DNA of 21,050 nucleotides from Ophiothrix spiculata (Eukaryota; Echinodermata; Ophiuroidea; Amphilepidida; Ophiotrichidae). Both the position numbers and the translations under genes were made by a program. Of this stretch, positions 1-9,388 are shown one piece after another; position 1 is the first letter of the stretch, and each line of letters opens with the position of its first letter. The DNA lies in assembly GCA_000969725.1 (NCBI GenBank), contig JXSR01S073409.1. The stretch is one strand, 5' to 3'. The notes under the pieces were generated by a model that saw only the letters and a list, made by a program, of their open reading frames with translations, was not told the DNA's origin and did not search any database.

Positions 1-61
1 AGTTTTAATATCTTATAATATAAAAACGGAAGCAGATATTTACTTGAATCAATTTGATCTA

Positions 62-225
62 CAGGGGTGTGAGAGGCCATTTGACAAAAACGAGGGAAAA
101 GCATCGTTAAGTTGGGGTAAAAGGTCAAAAATGGGCTGAAAATGAATGAAAAAGCTAAAATTTTAGCGCATTAACATTTTCAAAAACGAGGAAATCAGCT
201 GAAAAGAGGAACTCTCACATCCCTG
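62..225. mobile_element. 164-bp MITE with CAGGG termini and 6-bp target duplication
   Basis: The left end reads CAGGGGTGTGAGAG and the right end is its near-perfect inverse (CTCTCACATCCCTG). The hexamer GATCTA lies directly outside both ends, at 56-61 and 226-231, which fits a target-site duplication. A subterminal AAAAACGAGG motif occurs near both ends in direct orientation. There is no coding capacity. CAGGG-type termini are common in hAT elements, but those make 8-bp duplications and only 6 bp match here, so the superfamily is left open. Confidence 0.8.
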
Positions 226-231
226 GATCTA

Positions 232-575
232 ACTTATCATTGCAAACAGCATATCTCCATTTACTTTTGGCCACATACTTATTGAATACCCTGTACTGGT
301 ATTTGCATCCTCTTATTTTCATGGAAATTTTACTTGCATGTTGTCAAAACAAGAAATACGGGCATTATATTCAAAAAAAGATAAGTAGTTTTGTGCAATA
401 TACGATGATGCAATATTTTTAAGTCTATTCATTCTATGATTTATGGTATCCCAACTTCCTGGTATTGTCCTTTTTAGATCTTGTACATTAAGTAACAAAA
501 TCAAGTTATCATTCATCAGTATCGATCATTTGAAAACAAACATAATCTTCTACATTGGAGCAATCTACATGAAGT
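232..575. other. Unassigned AT-rich stretch
   Basis: Only short ORFs occur here. I see no repeats, splice-bounded reading frames or conserved motifs, and nothing that can be annotated between the first MITE and the GATCCAGAT repeat cluster. Confidence 0.5.
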
Positions 576-739
576 GCAGATCCAGATACACGCACATCTC
601 CGAGATCCAGATCTGAGATCCGCATCTCCTTAGACCGCTTTATTACATGTACGGTGCTGTAGAGCAGATCCAGATCTGACACTGGTGTACAGTCTGAACT
701 GCAAATTGGCTTACAGAGATGCGCATTCATCTGGATTTG
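576..739. repeat. Imperfect inverted repeat with GATCCAGAT motifs
   Basis: The left arm (576-602) and right arm (714-739) are imperfect inverse copies. Inside, GATCCAGAT occurs at 579-587, 604-612 and 667-675. The longer GATCCAGATCTGA is exact at 604-616 and 667-679. The structure looks like the core of a decayed fold-back element. No target duplication was found. Confidence 0.45.
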
Positions 740-877
740 TACTCCTGTGTATATTGCCCCATTGTTACCTTCGTTCAGCATTGTACCAACTCATTATTCA
801 TTGTCATGCTGAAATCTGTAAGGAGATCCTTAATATTTTTTGTCCATAGTTTTTATTGTACCATGCCAGTAAATTCT

Positions 878-1049
878 TATATACAAATATTGACTGCTTT
901 GAGGGGCATGGTTTAAATTATTTTCCCGAGGTGATCTCAAAACCATGAATATGCCCGAAGCGAAGCTGAGGGCATATTCATGGTTTTGAGATCACCGAGG
1001 GGAAATAATTTTAACCGTGCCCCGAACAAAAAGCAGTCAATATTCGTTT
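878..1049. mobile_element. Fold-back hairpin element
   Basis: Two arms of about 80 bp (878-956 and 970-1049) are inverse copies around a 13-base loop at 957-969. The inner 30 bp of each arm, containing GGTTTTGAGATCACC, match almost perfectly, while the outer part carries small indels. A transcript would form a long hairpin. There is no coding capacity. The right end runs straight into the TATATACC terminus of the next element. Confidence 0.8.
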
Positions 1050-1257
1050 TATATACCGAATATATAGATTTTCGTCATCTGGTTGGTTAAAAGAACCGAT
1101 AATGATTTACGATATTTCTCTTTTCAATGCTGACCGCGCCGTATTTTGCGCAAAATGTATTGAGCGGGCCTAGTGAAAAATATGCCCCGGGCCTAGTAAA
1201 ATCCATGCCCTCACTTTTAACCAATCAGAGGACAGGAATCTATATATGAGGTATATA
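1050..1257. mobile_element. 208-bp MITE with about 45-bp TIRs
   Basis: The left terminus starts TATATACC and runs through ATATATAGATT and GGTTGGTTAAAAG (to 1093). The right terminus (1214-1257) is its inverse, containing CTTTTAACCAATCAG and AATCTATATAT and ending GGTATATA, with about 8 mismatches. A TA or TATA target is plausible but cannot be separated from the AT-rich ends. Between the arms is a direct repeat of GGGCCTAGT at 1167-1200. The element abuts a hairpin on the left and the candidate exon region on the right. Confidence 0.7.
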
Positions 1258-1302
1258 ATATCTGTTATTGACACCTTCCAAACTTACTCAGTTTCTTTCC
1301 AG

Positions 1303-1449
1303 GGTATAGAATATTCTTTCAAGCAAACCATTTGTCCTTTTAATGTAAAATTGGTACATAAATCTAATGGAGGACATCTGCATGGGCTTTACGCTGGTAC
1401 CCTCGATGTGGGCGCTTCACAATATGGTTCAGACTGCCCATCATCGCAG
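1303..1449 (+). CDS. Candidate internal coding exon, unidentified protein
   Basis: A pyrimidine-rich tract ending TTTCTTTCCAG (AG at 1301-1302) is followed by 147 nt, 49 codons open throughout, and then the donor CAG|GTAACG at 1449/1450. Both boundaries are in phase 0, so the exon could be inserted or skipped without changing frame. The predicted peptide contains CPFNVKLVHKSNGGHLHGLY followed by AGTLDVGAS, has two cysteines and is not low-complexity. I do not recognise the family. No partner exon was found nearby, so the host gene would have to span large introns. The alternative is a chance splice-bounded ORF. It starts 45 bp after a MITE. Confidence 0.4.
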
Positions 1450-2035
1450 GTAACGGCTGATCATAATTAGTCACCATTTTTACCAGTAGAATTAAACAAC
1501 TTGTCAGCTCACTCGCCCTATCTAACTACACGGCAATCATTCATGAGTGGAAAGGTTTTTGTTGAAAAGGTTGACAAAATGGTGATGTTTACATGCCGAC
1601 CTCTGCATGACGCACCACGTTTAAATACGCGTTACAGGAAATTCACGCAATCACCAATGCGTCACGCGTGTAAGTGACGCTGAAAACAAATGTCTTCAGG
1701 ATACGGGCCAATGAAGTGCTTATAGATTGATTAGCGGTTACCCGCGTCTTATTTTGGATAAGACGTCGGAGCCCAGCGTACATAGGCTTGATGAGGGGTA
1801 CACTTTTTTGTCATTATTTCATTCAACATTGCTTGACAACAGACCCATGACAATATGACAAACAGATTTATAGCTAGCTCAATTAAAATTTGTATTACTT
1901 TTTGACAGTCGTCTGCATTGCAAAGTGAAAATAGGCCACAAAGGATATGATTGACATTTGCTACTTCATGTCAGTGTGGCACCTGCCACAGCGGTGAGAG
2001 GTGGAGGTGTACATCTCTGTGTTGCGGTTATGTGT
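1450..2035. other. Unassigned region, relatively CpG-rich at 1590-1780
   Basis: No convincing exon is seen. The 1590-1780 part is richer in CpG than its surroundings (ACGCGT, GCGTCACGCG). It includes a small hairpin with 8-bp stems at 1745-1752 and 1758-1765. If the upstream exon is real, this would be intron. An undetected older repeat is equally likely. Confidence 0.4.
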
Positions 2036-2725
2036 CTGTGCCAGAGTCTGAAGGCTTGCCGGTCCAACAGCTTGGTAGTCCGAAGGCCTGCACGGTATTC
2101 AATGGAGAAAATTGTAACCTTCAAAACAGCTCCCTAGTCCGAAGGTTCGCTAGTCTAAATATGAAAAAAGGATCATCAGTCTGATTACAGCTAGCACGCT
2201 AGGCCGAATTTAAAACGTCACACCAGTCTGAATTTATTAACAGCTCGCTTGTCCGAATTTTGAAAACAGCTTGCTTTTGAGAAAAAGTAATACACACAAT
2301 TTTTTCTATTCGGACTAGCAAACTGTTTTTAAAATTTGGACTTGTGAGCTGTTTTTCAAAATTCGGACAAGCGAGTCTATTTTAAATTTCGGATTTGTGA
2401 ACCTATTTTAAAATTCTGACTAGCAAGCTGTTTTTAAAATAGACTTACAGGCATGACAATCTTCAGATAATTATCTGATTTCAGATATTTTGTCATCCAA
2501 AATCATCCAAATTCAGATAATTTGGAGCTCGATTTAACCACTTTAGAGGTTTTTTGCTTAACTTTTACCAAATTCAGATATTTTAATGAAAAATCATTCT
2601 CATGCCTGTTGTTAGCTGTTTTTCAAAATTCAGACAAGCGAGCATTTTTTAAAATTCAGATTGACAAGCCTAAATTACAATTCGGAAAAGCGAGCTGTCA
2701 GATTACAGAGGCGTTGGACTAGCGA
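2036..2725. repeat. Cluster of about 25-bp repeats in both orientations
   Basis: A unit close to AAAATTCGGACAAGCGAGCT recurs many times. Between 2040 and about 2280 it lies mainly in reverse orientation (for example GCTCGCTTGTCCGAATTTTG near 2243). From about 2305 to 2440 and 2600 to 2725 it lies forward (near 2357 and 2620). Copies are 70-95% alike and unevenly spaced, often separated by CTGTTTT runs. A separate block at 2460-2590 repeats TTCAGATAATT and CAGATATTTT. The switch of orientation near 2290 makes the cluster a large imperfect fold-back. It may be the subterminal repeat region of a DNA transposon or a decayed satellite-like array. Confidence 0.7.
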
Positions 2726-2884
2726 GCCATTGTACTTCCGGTCTAGTGCCACCCATTTTGAGAGAGCAAGTCTGAATTGGTTACTGAAGACTTTTTGACT
2801 AAAATAATGTGTTGTGCAATGATATGCGAATCACATCTGACGCACTAGCCTTTTTCTATGTGACTCAAATTTTTTGACTCAAAC

Positions 2885-3148
2885 TAACAAATTTTTTTTG
2901 ATTGGCATAACATAGAAAAAAAATAGGGTAGATAGGTCGGATTTTTTTTATAAAGTCTAGCCTATGTTTCACGTACAAGAACACAAAATATATTACACAT
3001 ATACAAAAACATCTTCACTTTTTCTGTAACACATCAATTCCCATCAAGTTTGGGATTTGGAAGTTTTTTACCAAAAAAATAAAATATTTAGGGTTGGCAG
3101 TAAAAATAGGGTCGGTCGGGTTACGCCAATCAAACAATTTTTTAGGCC
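2885..3148. mobile_element. TIR element with TTTGATTGGCRTAAC ends
   Basis: The left end (2885-2910) contains TTTGATTGGCATAAC and the right end (3120-3146) is the inverse (GTTACGCCAATCAAAC), each with an A/T-rich outer run. Just inside both ends is a motif near AAAATAGGGTNGGTCGG (2926-2940 and 3103-3119). This motif is in direct orientation, not inverted, so the ends are not simple mirror images. No clear target duplication is visible. No coding capacity. Confidence 0.6.
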
Positions 3149-5415
3149 TTATTGTTTATAAGGTGATTATGTGACCTTTTATTACCAAAGTTGATTTAAA
3201 ACGATCCAACAAATATGCTAGCATTTGACAAAATGATGGCTTTTGACTTTACATGATTTGATATGTGATGACAAGACAGGGGATCTCCTATTTGGATACA
3301 CCATGAATGTGCACTCACTCATCAAATGTGTGATGTTTAGTGATACATACTGACCGTACTCTGGCAACTGAATGGTAATTTGATTGAGAATCCGGCTATT
3401 GAGCCAGCCATGCGCCGTTCCTTGCTGATGCATAATTTGGCGGTAAATTGTAAGATCCGTATTGCGTTGTAGTCAAGTAATAGTAGCGCGAGACAGAACG
3501 CAGAGCTTGGTCAATACGCACTTGCGCAGCGTCGGTCCAGGCATAGCGCGCGTGTGGCGCAATCCCCTAACTTAGCCCAATTTTTAGGGTGCAAATAGAC
3601 CATTTTCCTATCTGTACTTTCTTTAATCTATGATACTGACGATGGTGATACATAGCTGAATATCAGTCAGGCCAACAAGAACTAACTTTCATCAACAATG
3701 GCGCAGCCAGGCTTTCAGGTGCATCGAGTTTTACTGCGACCGAAAAACCAACATAAGAGCCTCAAAATGTACACCCAAATTTGTTTTGGCATATAGCTTT
3801 AAAAACCTGACGAGTAAAAAAAAAAGATTTAAGGAGCTCACAGACAACTAGTTCCAAATTTTACATCTCAATTTCTCTACAATCTTGGCTATGAAATCAA
3901 ATTTTTTGATGATTTTTTCAGTGAAATTGTTTAAAAAAGGCAGTGGTACAAATTTACCAACTAATGATCACTTCCAACCAAGTAATGAAATATTGGGGTG
4001 CGGCCAAGCCTTCCACACCACTGGCGTTAATACTGCATATTACTCAATTCAAGTGAAGTGGACCGAGCATCTCACGCCCAAGGCCAGGGTTCCAGAGGAC
4101 TAGTTTGTATAAAGCCGATACCCAAATTCATTTTGACCTTTATGACAAAATGACTTGCTGGCCATGATTAAGGATCTTACAACACCTTACCAATGACAAG
4201 GATGACATCCGTACCCCAAGATAATCCATTATTACATACTGACTGGGTGGAAAGGTTAAAGACATAGTTTGAATTATATATCTCATATCACTTAAGATCA
4301 CTTCAGGGTAATGGTTTTTACTATTGCCCTCAGACCAGTCAATACTTGTATACTAGTAATACGCCCAAACTTGTGAAGTTTGTTACTGACATTGACGTTT
4401 TGGCATTGGCTTCATCAAACTTACTGAGAATGTAGAGGGTAACGCTCCTCTTGGAAACGATCAATCGGAAAATTGGCTTTTGGTGGATAACTTACAAGCT
4501 TATGGTTTGACTGTAGTGCTATTTCTGAAAGTGACACAATTTTGACAATGACACAAAATTTGGTACGAAAAGCTTCAAGAAGACTATACCGGTATCGTTG
4601 TTCCATTCATTATTGGATTTTAATGCAAGCTGGCAGTAAAAAGAGTACAGATTTCAGCAAATTGTGTGCTCTTTTTATTTCCACAACTCGTAAATCAGAA
4701 TCCAATAGTCAAATGCAAAACTCCTACGTCTGGTCAAAAGAAAACTTTGCTATGGCAGCTATCAGCCTTGCAGGACCATTGACTATTTATTCTTTCCACT
4801 CCTCATGCAAAAGCCAAATTACTGTGCACTAAACCATGTCCAATTGACTCTAACCTATGGGACGTTGGGCGGTATCTTGACAAGACTATGACATGCTAAA
4901 GAGCCAGATCAAGGGCCTCCAAGTGACAAAACAATACATGACTTGCCAATTTATGACCGACTCAATTGAACACTGTTTAGACATGACCATTTTAATTACT
5001 AAGAAGTGTTCCTTCTAAGTTGGCTCTGCGCCAAATGACATCACAAGATCAAATAACTTGCAATCACTGATATACAACCTCAAAAACAACTTACGAATTT
5101 TGAAGAAAACACTGAGTAAAGCTAGAATAAATAAACTTTGTGTACGCTGATGCTTGTGTTTTGAAACTAAAACCCTCATTTGTTTTGAAGAACATAAATT
5201 GTACCAATTTGCTAGTTTGAAAATTAAAACAAGGCGAGTGTCAATTTTGAGCTTCTTCTCGATTGTCCAGCCTATGGCTTTAGCGGGAAAACAGCTAATC
5301 AGGTAGTTGCTGCATATTTTAAAGAGTAAATGAAGAAAAGAATGCAGCGATGAATATGATTATTGATGTCCACTATTGACAAGGTAACACGTGTCCATGT
5401 TCATATTCCATTCAT
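3149..5415. other. Long region without recognised genes or clear transposons
   Basis: I found no long ORF, convincing exon or paired termini across these 2.3 kb. There is a CpG-richer patch at 3440-3580. A short ATG-initiated frame in fair context begins at 3698 (MAQPGFQ, then a possible GTGCAT donor) but has no support. The 4130-5060 part is dense in ATGAC-type words (TGACAAAATGAC, CAATGACA), which might be a decayed tandem repeat. It is probably intergenic or intronic. Confidence 0.4.
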
Positions 5416-5615
5416 CTATACTATCTCTCAAAGTTGTTTTTCCCCTCAAATCGGGTCATGTACGCCACTCTCAACGCGCGCGCCAACAGCATGAGCGTAA
5501 ACAATCAAAATCAACATATCACGCTTTGCAAATACATACGTAAATAAGTGCATCAGTACGCAGAAGGTCTTAACAACATGCGTCGGAAAGAAAAACAACT
5601 CTGAGATAAACTATA
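5416..5615. mobile_element. 200-bp MITE, copy A
   Basis: The ends are inverted repeats of about 25 bp: left CTATACTATCTCTCAAAG, right inverse CTATAGTTTATCTCAGAG-like, both continuing into GTTGTTTTTC. The whole body is about 85% identical, in the same orientation, to 8650-8865, which confirms a mobile family. This copy lacks about 17 bp present in copy B near the right end. The gap lies between two GAAAAA runs, as expected for a small deletion between direct repeats. The interior is CpG-rich (CAACGCGCGCGCC) and non-coding. Confidence 0.85.
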
Positions 5616-5741
5616 ACATGTGAGAAAGTTCTATGGAATTGATCAAGGGAACTTCTACAGGGTGTGCGCATCGGCCATGCAGCCACCCTAGTTGAATCGA
5701 AATAAATGTGACGGTTTGCTGATAGCAGCGTAATAATAATT

Positions 5742-5820
5742 GGCGACAGCGCTTTAAAATACATAGAAAAAGGCGCTATAAAAATCCAATTATTATTATT
5801 ATTATTATTATTTATTTATA
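5742..5820 (+). mobile_element. SINE/LINE 3'-tail fragment with (ATT)n microsatellite
   Basis: The order GCGCTTT, then GAAAAAGGCGCTATAAAAA, then an (ATT)n run (5789-5813) parallels the 3' end of the complete SINE at 18124-18400 read on its own strand (AAGTGCTTTG, GAAAAGCGCTATATAAG, then a TTTTA-type tail). I infer a 5'-truncated copy of the same or a related retroposon. No A or B box was found upstream. The simple repeat is probably the expanded tail. Confidence 0.6.
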
Positions 5821-6037
5821 TATCTTTTCCCTTTTTTTGGCCATATCATATGCAGATGAAGAATGGTGTCTTGGGCATGGTGTAACTGCCATCCACTTGG
5901 GAGAAGGTATCAGATTTAAAAAAAAACATTCCCAAAAAGTGGAAAACAAATAAATGAGTGATATTGCCCCTCCTGTCAAAATATGGGTTATAGTAATTAC
6001 AGTATTGCTAATTATCTGTAAGAATTTCATTATTATA

Positions 6038-7103
6038 CAGGGTGTCCCAATAAACATTGTGCATGGGAATAGAGCTGATTTTCTCAAAAGTTTGTCAGAC
6101 TAGCGTCTTTAAACTCATATCACTTTAAGTATATGCCTTTGTCTATCATTGTTGTAAATTTCAAGAAAATCCACCGATGCAAACTAGAGATATGATTGAT
6201 TTTGTCAGCTTGTATCATTTTCCTTCTGCACAATGGGAAATCATGCAGTTAAGAATGTTAACAAAGAACTTCGAAAGGCTTTGAACATAATTTACAAGCA
6301 ATGACATCTGTGTTTGTTTTCTTCTTTTATGCTGCTTTCAATATAATCATTTCAACTAAATAAATGGCATTTCTGTCATAAAATTCACCAAAAACCAATT
6401 GAACAGAAACTTCCCTTATTTCAGATCACACGTAACGACTCTAGTTTCATTACAAGGAATAAATAAAGAAAACAACCTGCGTAAAAATTGCACAAACTCA
6501 TCATAAGTCTTCTAACAAGATGTCTTTGGTTATCCACATTGCTTCCAAAATTATAAAATGCTTTTTTGTGTTTATAAATCGTATAAAGTGATGACATGTT
6601 ATATAGCCAATATTGTTTTCAATCTCTTTCGACAGCTGTTATAAAAGTTATAAAAGTGTATCGTTCTTCACGTGTCTAATTTAAGTCCTTTCTGAACATT
6701 AGCAACATGTATGTTCTTCAACCTGTCTCCCTTTGCTGGTTGATACACCTTCTTCTCTGATTTCCATGTCTCTAACGTCACAACATTCCTCTTCGTCGTC
6801 ACAAGGCCCGTACTTAACTTTGTCGTTATAAGCTTCGTACTTCATTGTCAATTATGTGTAGACCCTTTTAACATGTTTGTTTAATGCTTAACCATAGTGA
6901 TTATCCTTGTGCAGAAGAAAAATGACACATGTTGACAAATTCAACGATATCTCTGGTTTGCATCGATGGATTTTCTTGAAATTTTCAACAATGATGGGCA
7001 AAGGCATGTACTTTAAAGTGATATAAATTTTGAGAAGCTTGTCTGAAAAACCTCCGAGAAAATCAGCTCTATTCCCATGCACAATGTTAATTGGGACACC
7101 CTG
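6038..7103. mobile_element. 1,066-bp Tc1/mariner-type element with 229-bp TIRs
   Basis: The ends are CAGGGTGTCCCAAT and its inverse, flanked by TA at 6036-6037 and 7104-7105, as expected for Tc1/mariner targets. The inverted repeats continue for about 229 bp (6038-6266 and 6873-7103) at roughly 75-80% identity, with the outer 48 bp nearly identical. The 600-bp centre has no ORF of useful length and no transposase motif I can recognise, so the element is non-autonomous. Long TIRs are unusual for classic mariners but known in several Tc1/mariner lineages. Short ORFs crossing the termini are by-products of the TIRs. Confidence 0.85.
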
Positions 7104-7399
7104 TAGTTAAACATTTGCACTACTAGACTAGAATGTAAAAAGCCGGGGACTTCAAACATCTGTCTATACATTAACATGTTATCTTCATTTTCTTCTGAAA
7201 TAATTTTATGTAAAATATTTCTTGGTTGGTAGATTTTTTAAAAATCAAGTTTATAATTTATGAAATAAAGTGTTTTGTTCTCAACAATTGAAATCTAATG
7301 CTTCTATACTCTGTATGCACTGAAGAGTTCAGACTTGGACTAAATGACACCTGTTTTCAGAGACAAGCTAAGAAAATCAAAAAGGGAAATCAGCTCACC

Positions 7400-7436
7400 A
7401 CCATTTTGATTTCACCGCTGTATACACCCTGTGGGA
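7400..7436 (+). repeat. Dispersed repeat fragment (CCATTTTGRTTTCACCG)
   Basis: About 80% identical over 37 bp to 19638-19674 in the same orientation. Both contain CCATTTTG(A/G)TTTCACCG and end TGGGA. This is probably a remnant of the family seen as an inverted pair at 19.6-20.0 kb. Confidence 0.4.
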
Positions 7437-7482
7437 TGTGTGGCCATATTGATATAGATTCACCACTTGCCTTCGGCTACTT

Positions 7483-7971
7483 CAGTTCGGCGGAACTATC
7501 AATTCGGATACGTATCTGAATTTAGATACCCCGTATCAAAATCTGACATCCGTAACTGAATTTGGATTAAAAACAGCTGAAATGGGATATCAGCTAAATG
7601 ATTATTCAGCTTCGTCGCGCACCATAGCGGTATGTACAAAAGTCAATAACATTATCATTATCTGTCATCTAATTCTAACAAAGTTTTGGCCAAATTATTT
7701 TGCTTTCTGTGATCAGGACATGTTTCGAAGCTGTTCCACTGGAATTGCACAGATGGAAATTACATTTTCACAGCTACATTTATCATAGATGCAAGAAAGA
7801 TTTTCTACATGTACTTCCCAGCTTGCGCTATTGATTTGTTACCTGCGCAATGACAGGCGTATTAGAATTCGGATACCCCTCCATATCCTAATTCTGATAC
7901 GGGTATCAGAATTTTGATACGTGGGTATCCAAATTCAGATACGTATCCGAAATGTAAGTTCCGCCGAACTG
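7483..7971. mobile_element. 489-bp TIR element with ACTT duplication and GTATC-rich subtermini
   Basis: Termini CAGTTCGGCGGAACT at 7483 and the exact inverse ending at 7971 are flanked by ACTT on both sides (7479-7482, 7972-7975). TIR similarity extends about 75 bp. Both subterminal zones are built of repeated GGATAC / GTATC / AATTC words in either orientation, as expected of clustered transposase-binding sites. The interior has no transposase. A 4-bp duplication does not settle the superfamily. The first 15 bp are themselves nearly palindromic (AGTTC..GGAACT). Confidence 0.85.
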
Positions 7972-8189
7972 ACTTGGGTGCACATTAGGGTGAAGATTCA
8001 TTTTGGTCAAAATAAAATACGTTCAAGATTCTTTCAAGAATTGACATTAAATGCCTGATGACCTTTGAGGTGATTAGGTTTGACCCCCTTTGATTTGATA
8101 CTTGCATAAGTCCAGGTCAAGAATTTAGTCCAATTCTTATTCTTTCTTTACATACAGATCTTTGTGTCTTATTTCTATTCAGTCATACA

Positions 8190-8646
8190 GTACCACGTGT
8201 ATCAAAAAAAAATTGTGCACGGATGAAAACTGATTTTGACCTTGATAAAAGCACCAAATCATAATGTTCTTGTTATTGTAGTAAAGCAGATTAAATAAGC
8301 TTTCAAATGCAGAAAAAATTATAGAAATCGGATGAAAAATAAAAAAGATATGACCAATTTTGTGAGTACTTTTAGCTTTTATCATAATGCCATAACCCAT
8401 AAAATTTTGTGATATGTAATATCTTGCTTAACTGTGTAAATCCCATTGGAATGGAAGAAAAAGAGATATACTTACAAAATTGGTCATATCTTTTTTATTT
8501 TTCATCCGATTTCCGTCATTTTTTCTGCATTTGAAAGCTTATTAAATCTGCTTTACTACAATAACAAGACAATTATGATTTGGTGCTTTTATCAAGGTCA
8601 AAATCAGTTTTAATCCGTGCACAATTTTTTTTGATACAGGTGGTAC
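8190..8646. mobile_element. 457-bp fold-back element with about 180-bp arms
   Basis: The left arm (8190-8369) and right arm (8468-8646) are inverse copies at about 93-95% identity around a 98-bp spacer. The outer ends are GTACCACGTGTATC and its inverse. Arm landmarks include GGTGCTTTTATCAAGG and GACCAATTTTGT. No coding capacity and no clear duplication outside the ends. High arm identity suggests a recent origin or conversion between arms. It lies 3 bp from the next MITE. Confidence 0.9.
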
Positions 8647-8649
8647 ATA

Positions 8650-8865
8650 TATTCTATCTCAAAGTTGTTTTTCCTTTCAAATCGGGTCATGTACGCCACT
8701 CTTAACGCACGTGCCAACAGCGTGAGGGTAAACAATCGAAATCAACAAATCATGCTCTGCAAATACGTGCGTAAATAAGTGCATCAGTACGCAGAAGGCC
8801 TTAACAACAAGCGTCTGAAAGAAAAATCCCGCGAACAAAGAAAAACAACTCTGAGATAAACTATA
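8650..8865. mobile_element. 200-bp family MITE, copy B
   Basis: Second copy of the element at 5416-5615, in the same orientation and about 85% identical. The terminal inverted repeats are TATCTCAAAGTTGTTTTTC on the left and the inverse of TATCTCAGAGTTGTTTTTC on the right. It keeps about 17 bp (around CCCGCGAACAAAG) missing in copy A, so it is the more complete one. It sits almost directly against the fold-back element on its left. Confidence 0.85.
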
Positions 8866-9255
8866 GTCATAACTTTCAAGATAAAAGTGAACATGTTTTA
8901 TCACTCAGTAGACTTGAATACAGCAAGTTTATTAGCTGAAATGGGGCTCGAAATCACTTCTTCTATGTGATATAAAATTCTCCATGGTACAAAAACGTTC
9001 TGTCCTTTTTACATTCAGTTACTTTACACTGTTGTACATGTCTGGGAAGCAACAAACTTGATAACAGCTGCTGCACAAAGTTGGGAAACTACAAAAATGA
9101 AATGAAAATGATAGCAACAATGCACTTTTCCAGTCAAAATTCAAATCTACTGAGTAATTAATTCATTACCAGCTTCTTATGCCATACAAAAAAATTATAA
9201 TGGTTTGATTTTGTGTCAGAGTTCATCAAATATATGGAATGGTGAGATACTATTA
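8866..9255. other. Unassigned AT-rich stretch
   Basis: No ORF with coding character, no splice-bounded frame and no paired termini are seen. A poly-C run (9260-9266) marks the start of the next hairpin. Confidence 0.4.
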
Positions 9256-9388
9256 GTTACCCCCCCCTGTTTGTTCACGCAATACGGAAAGATATCTATG
9301 GTTGGGTGCTGTATCACACGAGGCCGAATGTGATACAGCACCCAACCATTGATATCTTCTGTATTGCGTGAGAACAAACGGGGGTAAC
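9256..9388. mobile_element. 133-bp hairpin element
   Basis: The arms at 9256-9318 and 9329-9388 are inverse copies with a few mismatches. The inner 24 bp (GGTTGGGTGCTGTATCACA part) are perfect around a 10-base loop CGAGGCCGAA. The outer ends GTTAC and GTAAC are complementary. There is no target duplication or coding capacity. It is similar in design to the hairpin at 878-1049 but has a different sequence. Confidence 0.8.

Noticed and set aside
2036-2725. Repeats of about 25 bp resembling a CRISPR array
   Set aside because: Units diverge, change orientation and have irregular spacing. The host is clearly a eukaryote with spliced genes.
3698-3790. ATG in fair context with a short frame (MAQPGFQ...) as a first exon
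   Set aside because: The frame stops after about 30 codons, the donor candidate GTGCAT is poor and no partner exon was found.
5812-7082. ORFs at 5812-6087 and 6888-7082 sharing peptide-like features
   Set aside because: Both run through the terminal inverted repeats of the 6038-7103 element, so their likeness comes from the TIRs and not from gene duplication.
8677-8904. A 75-codon minus-strand ORF
   Set aside because: It lies mostly within MITE copy B and has no domain or splice context.
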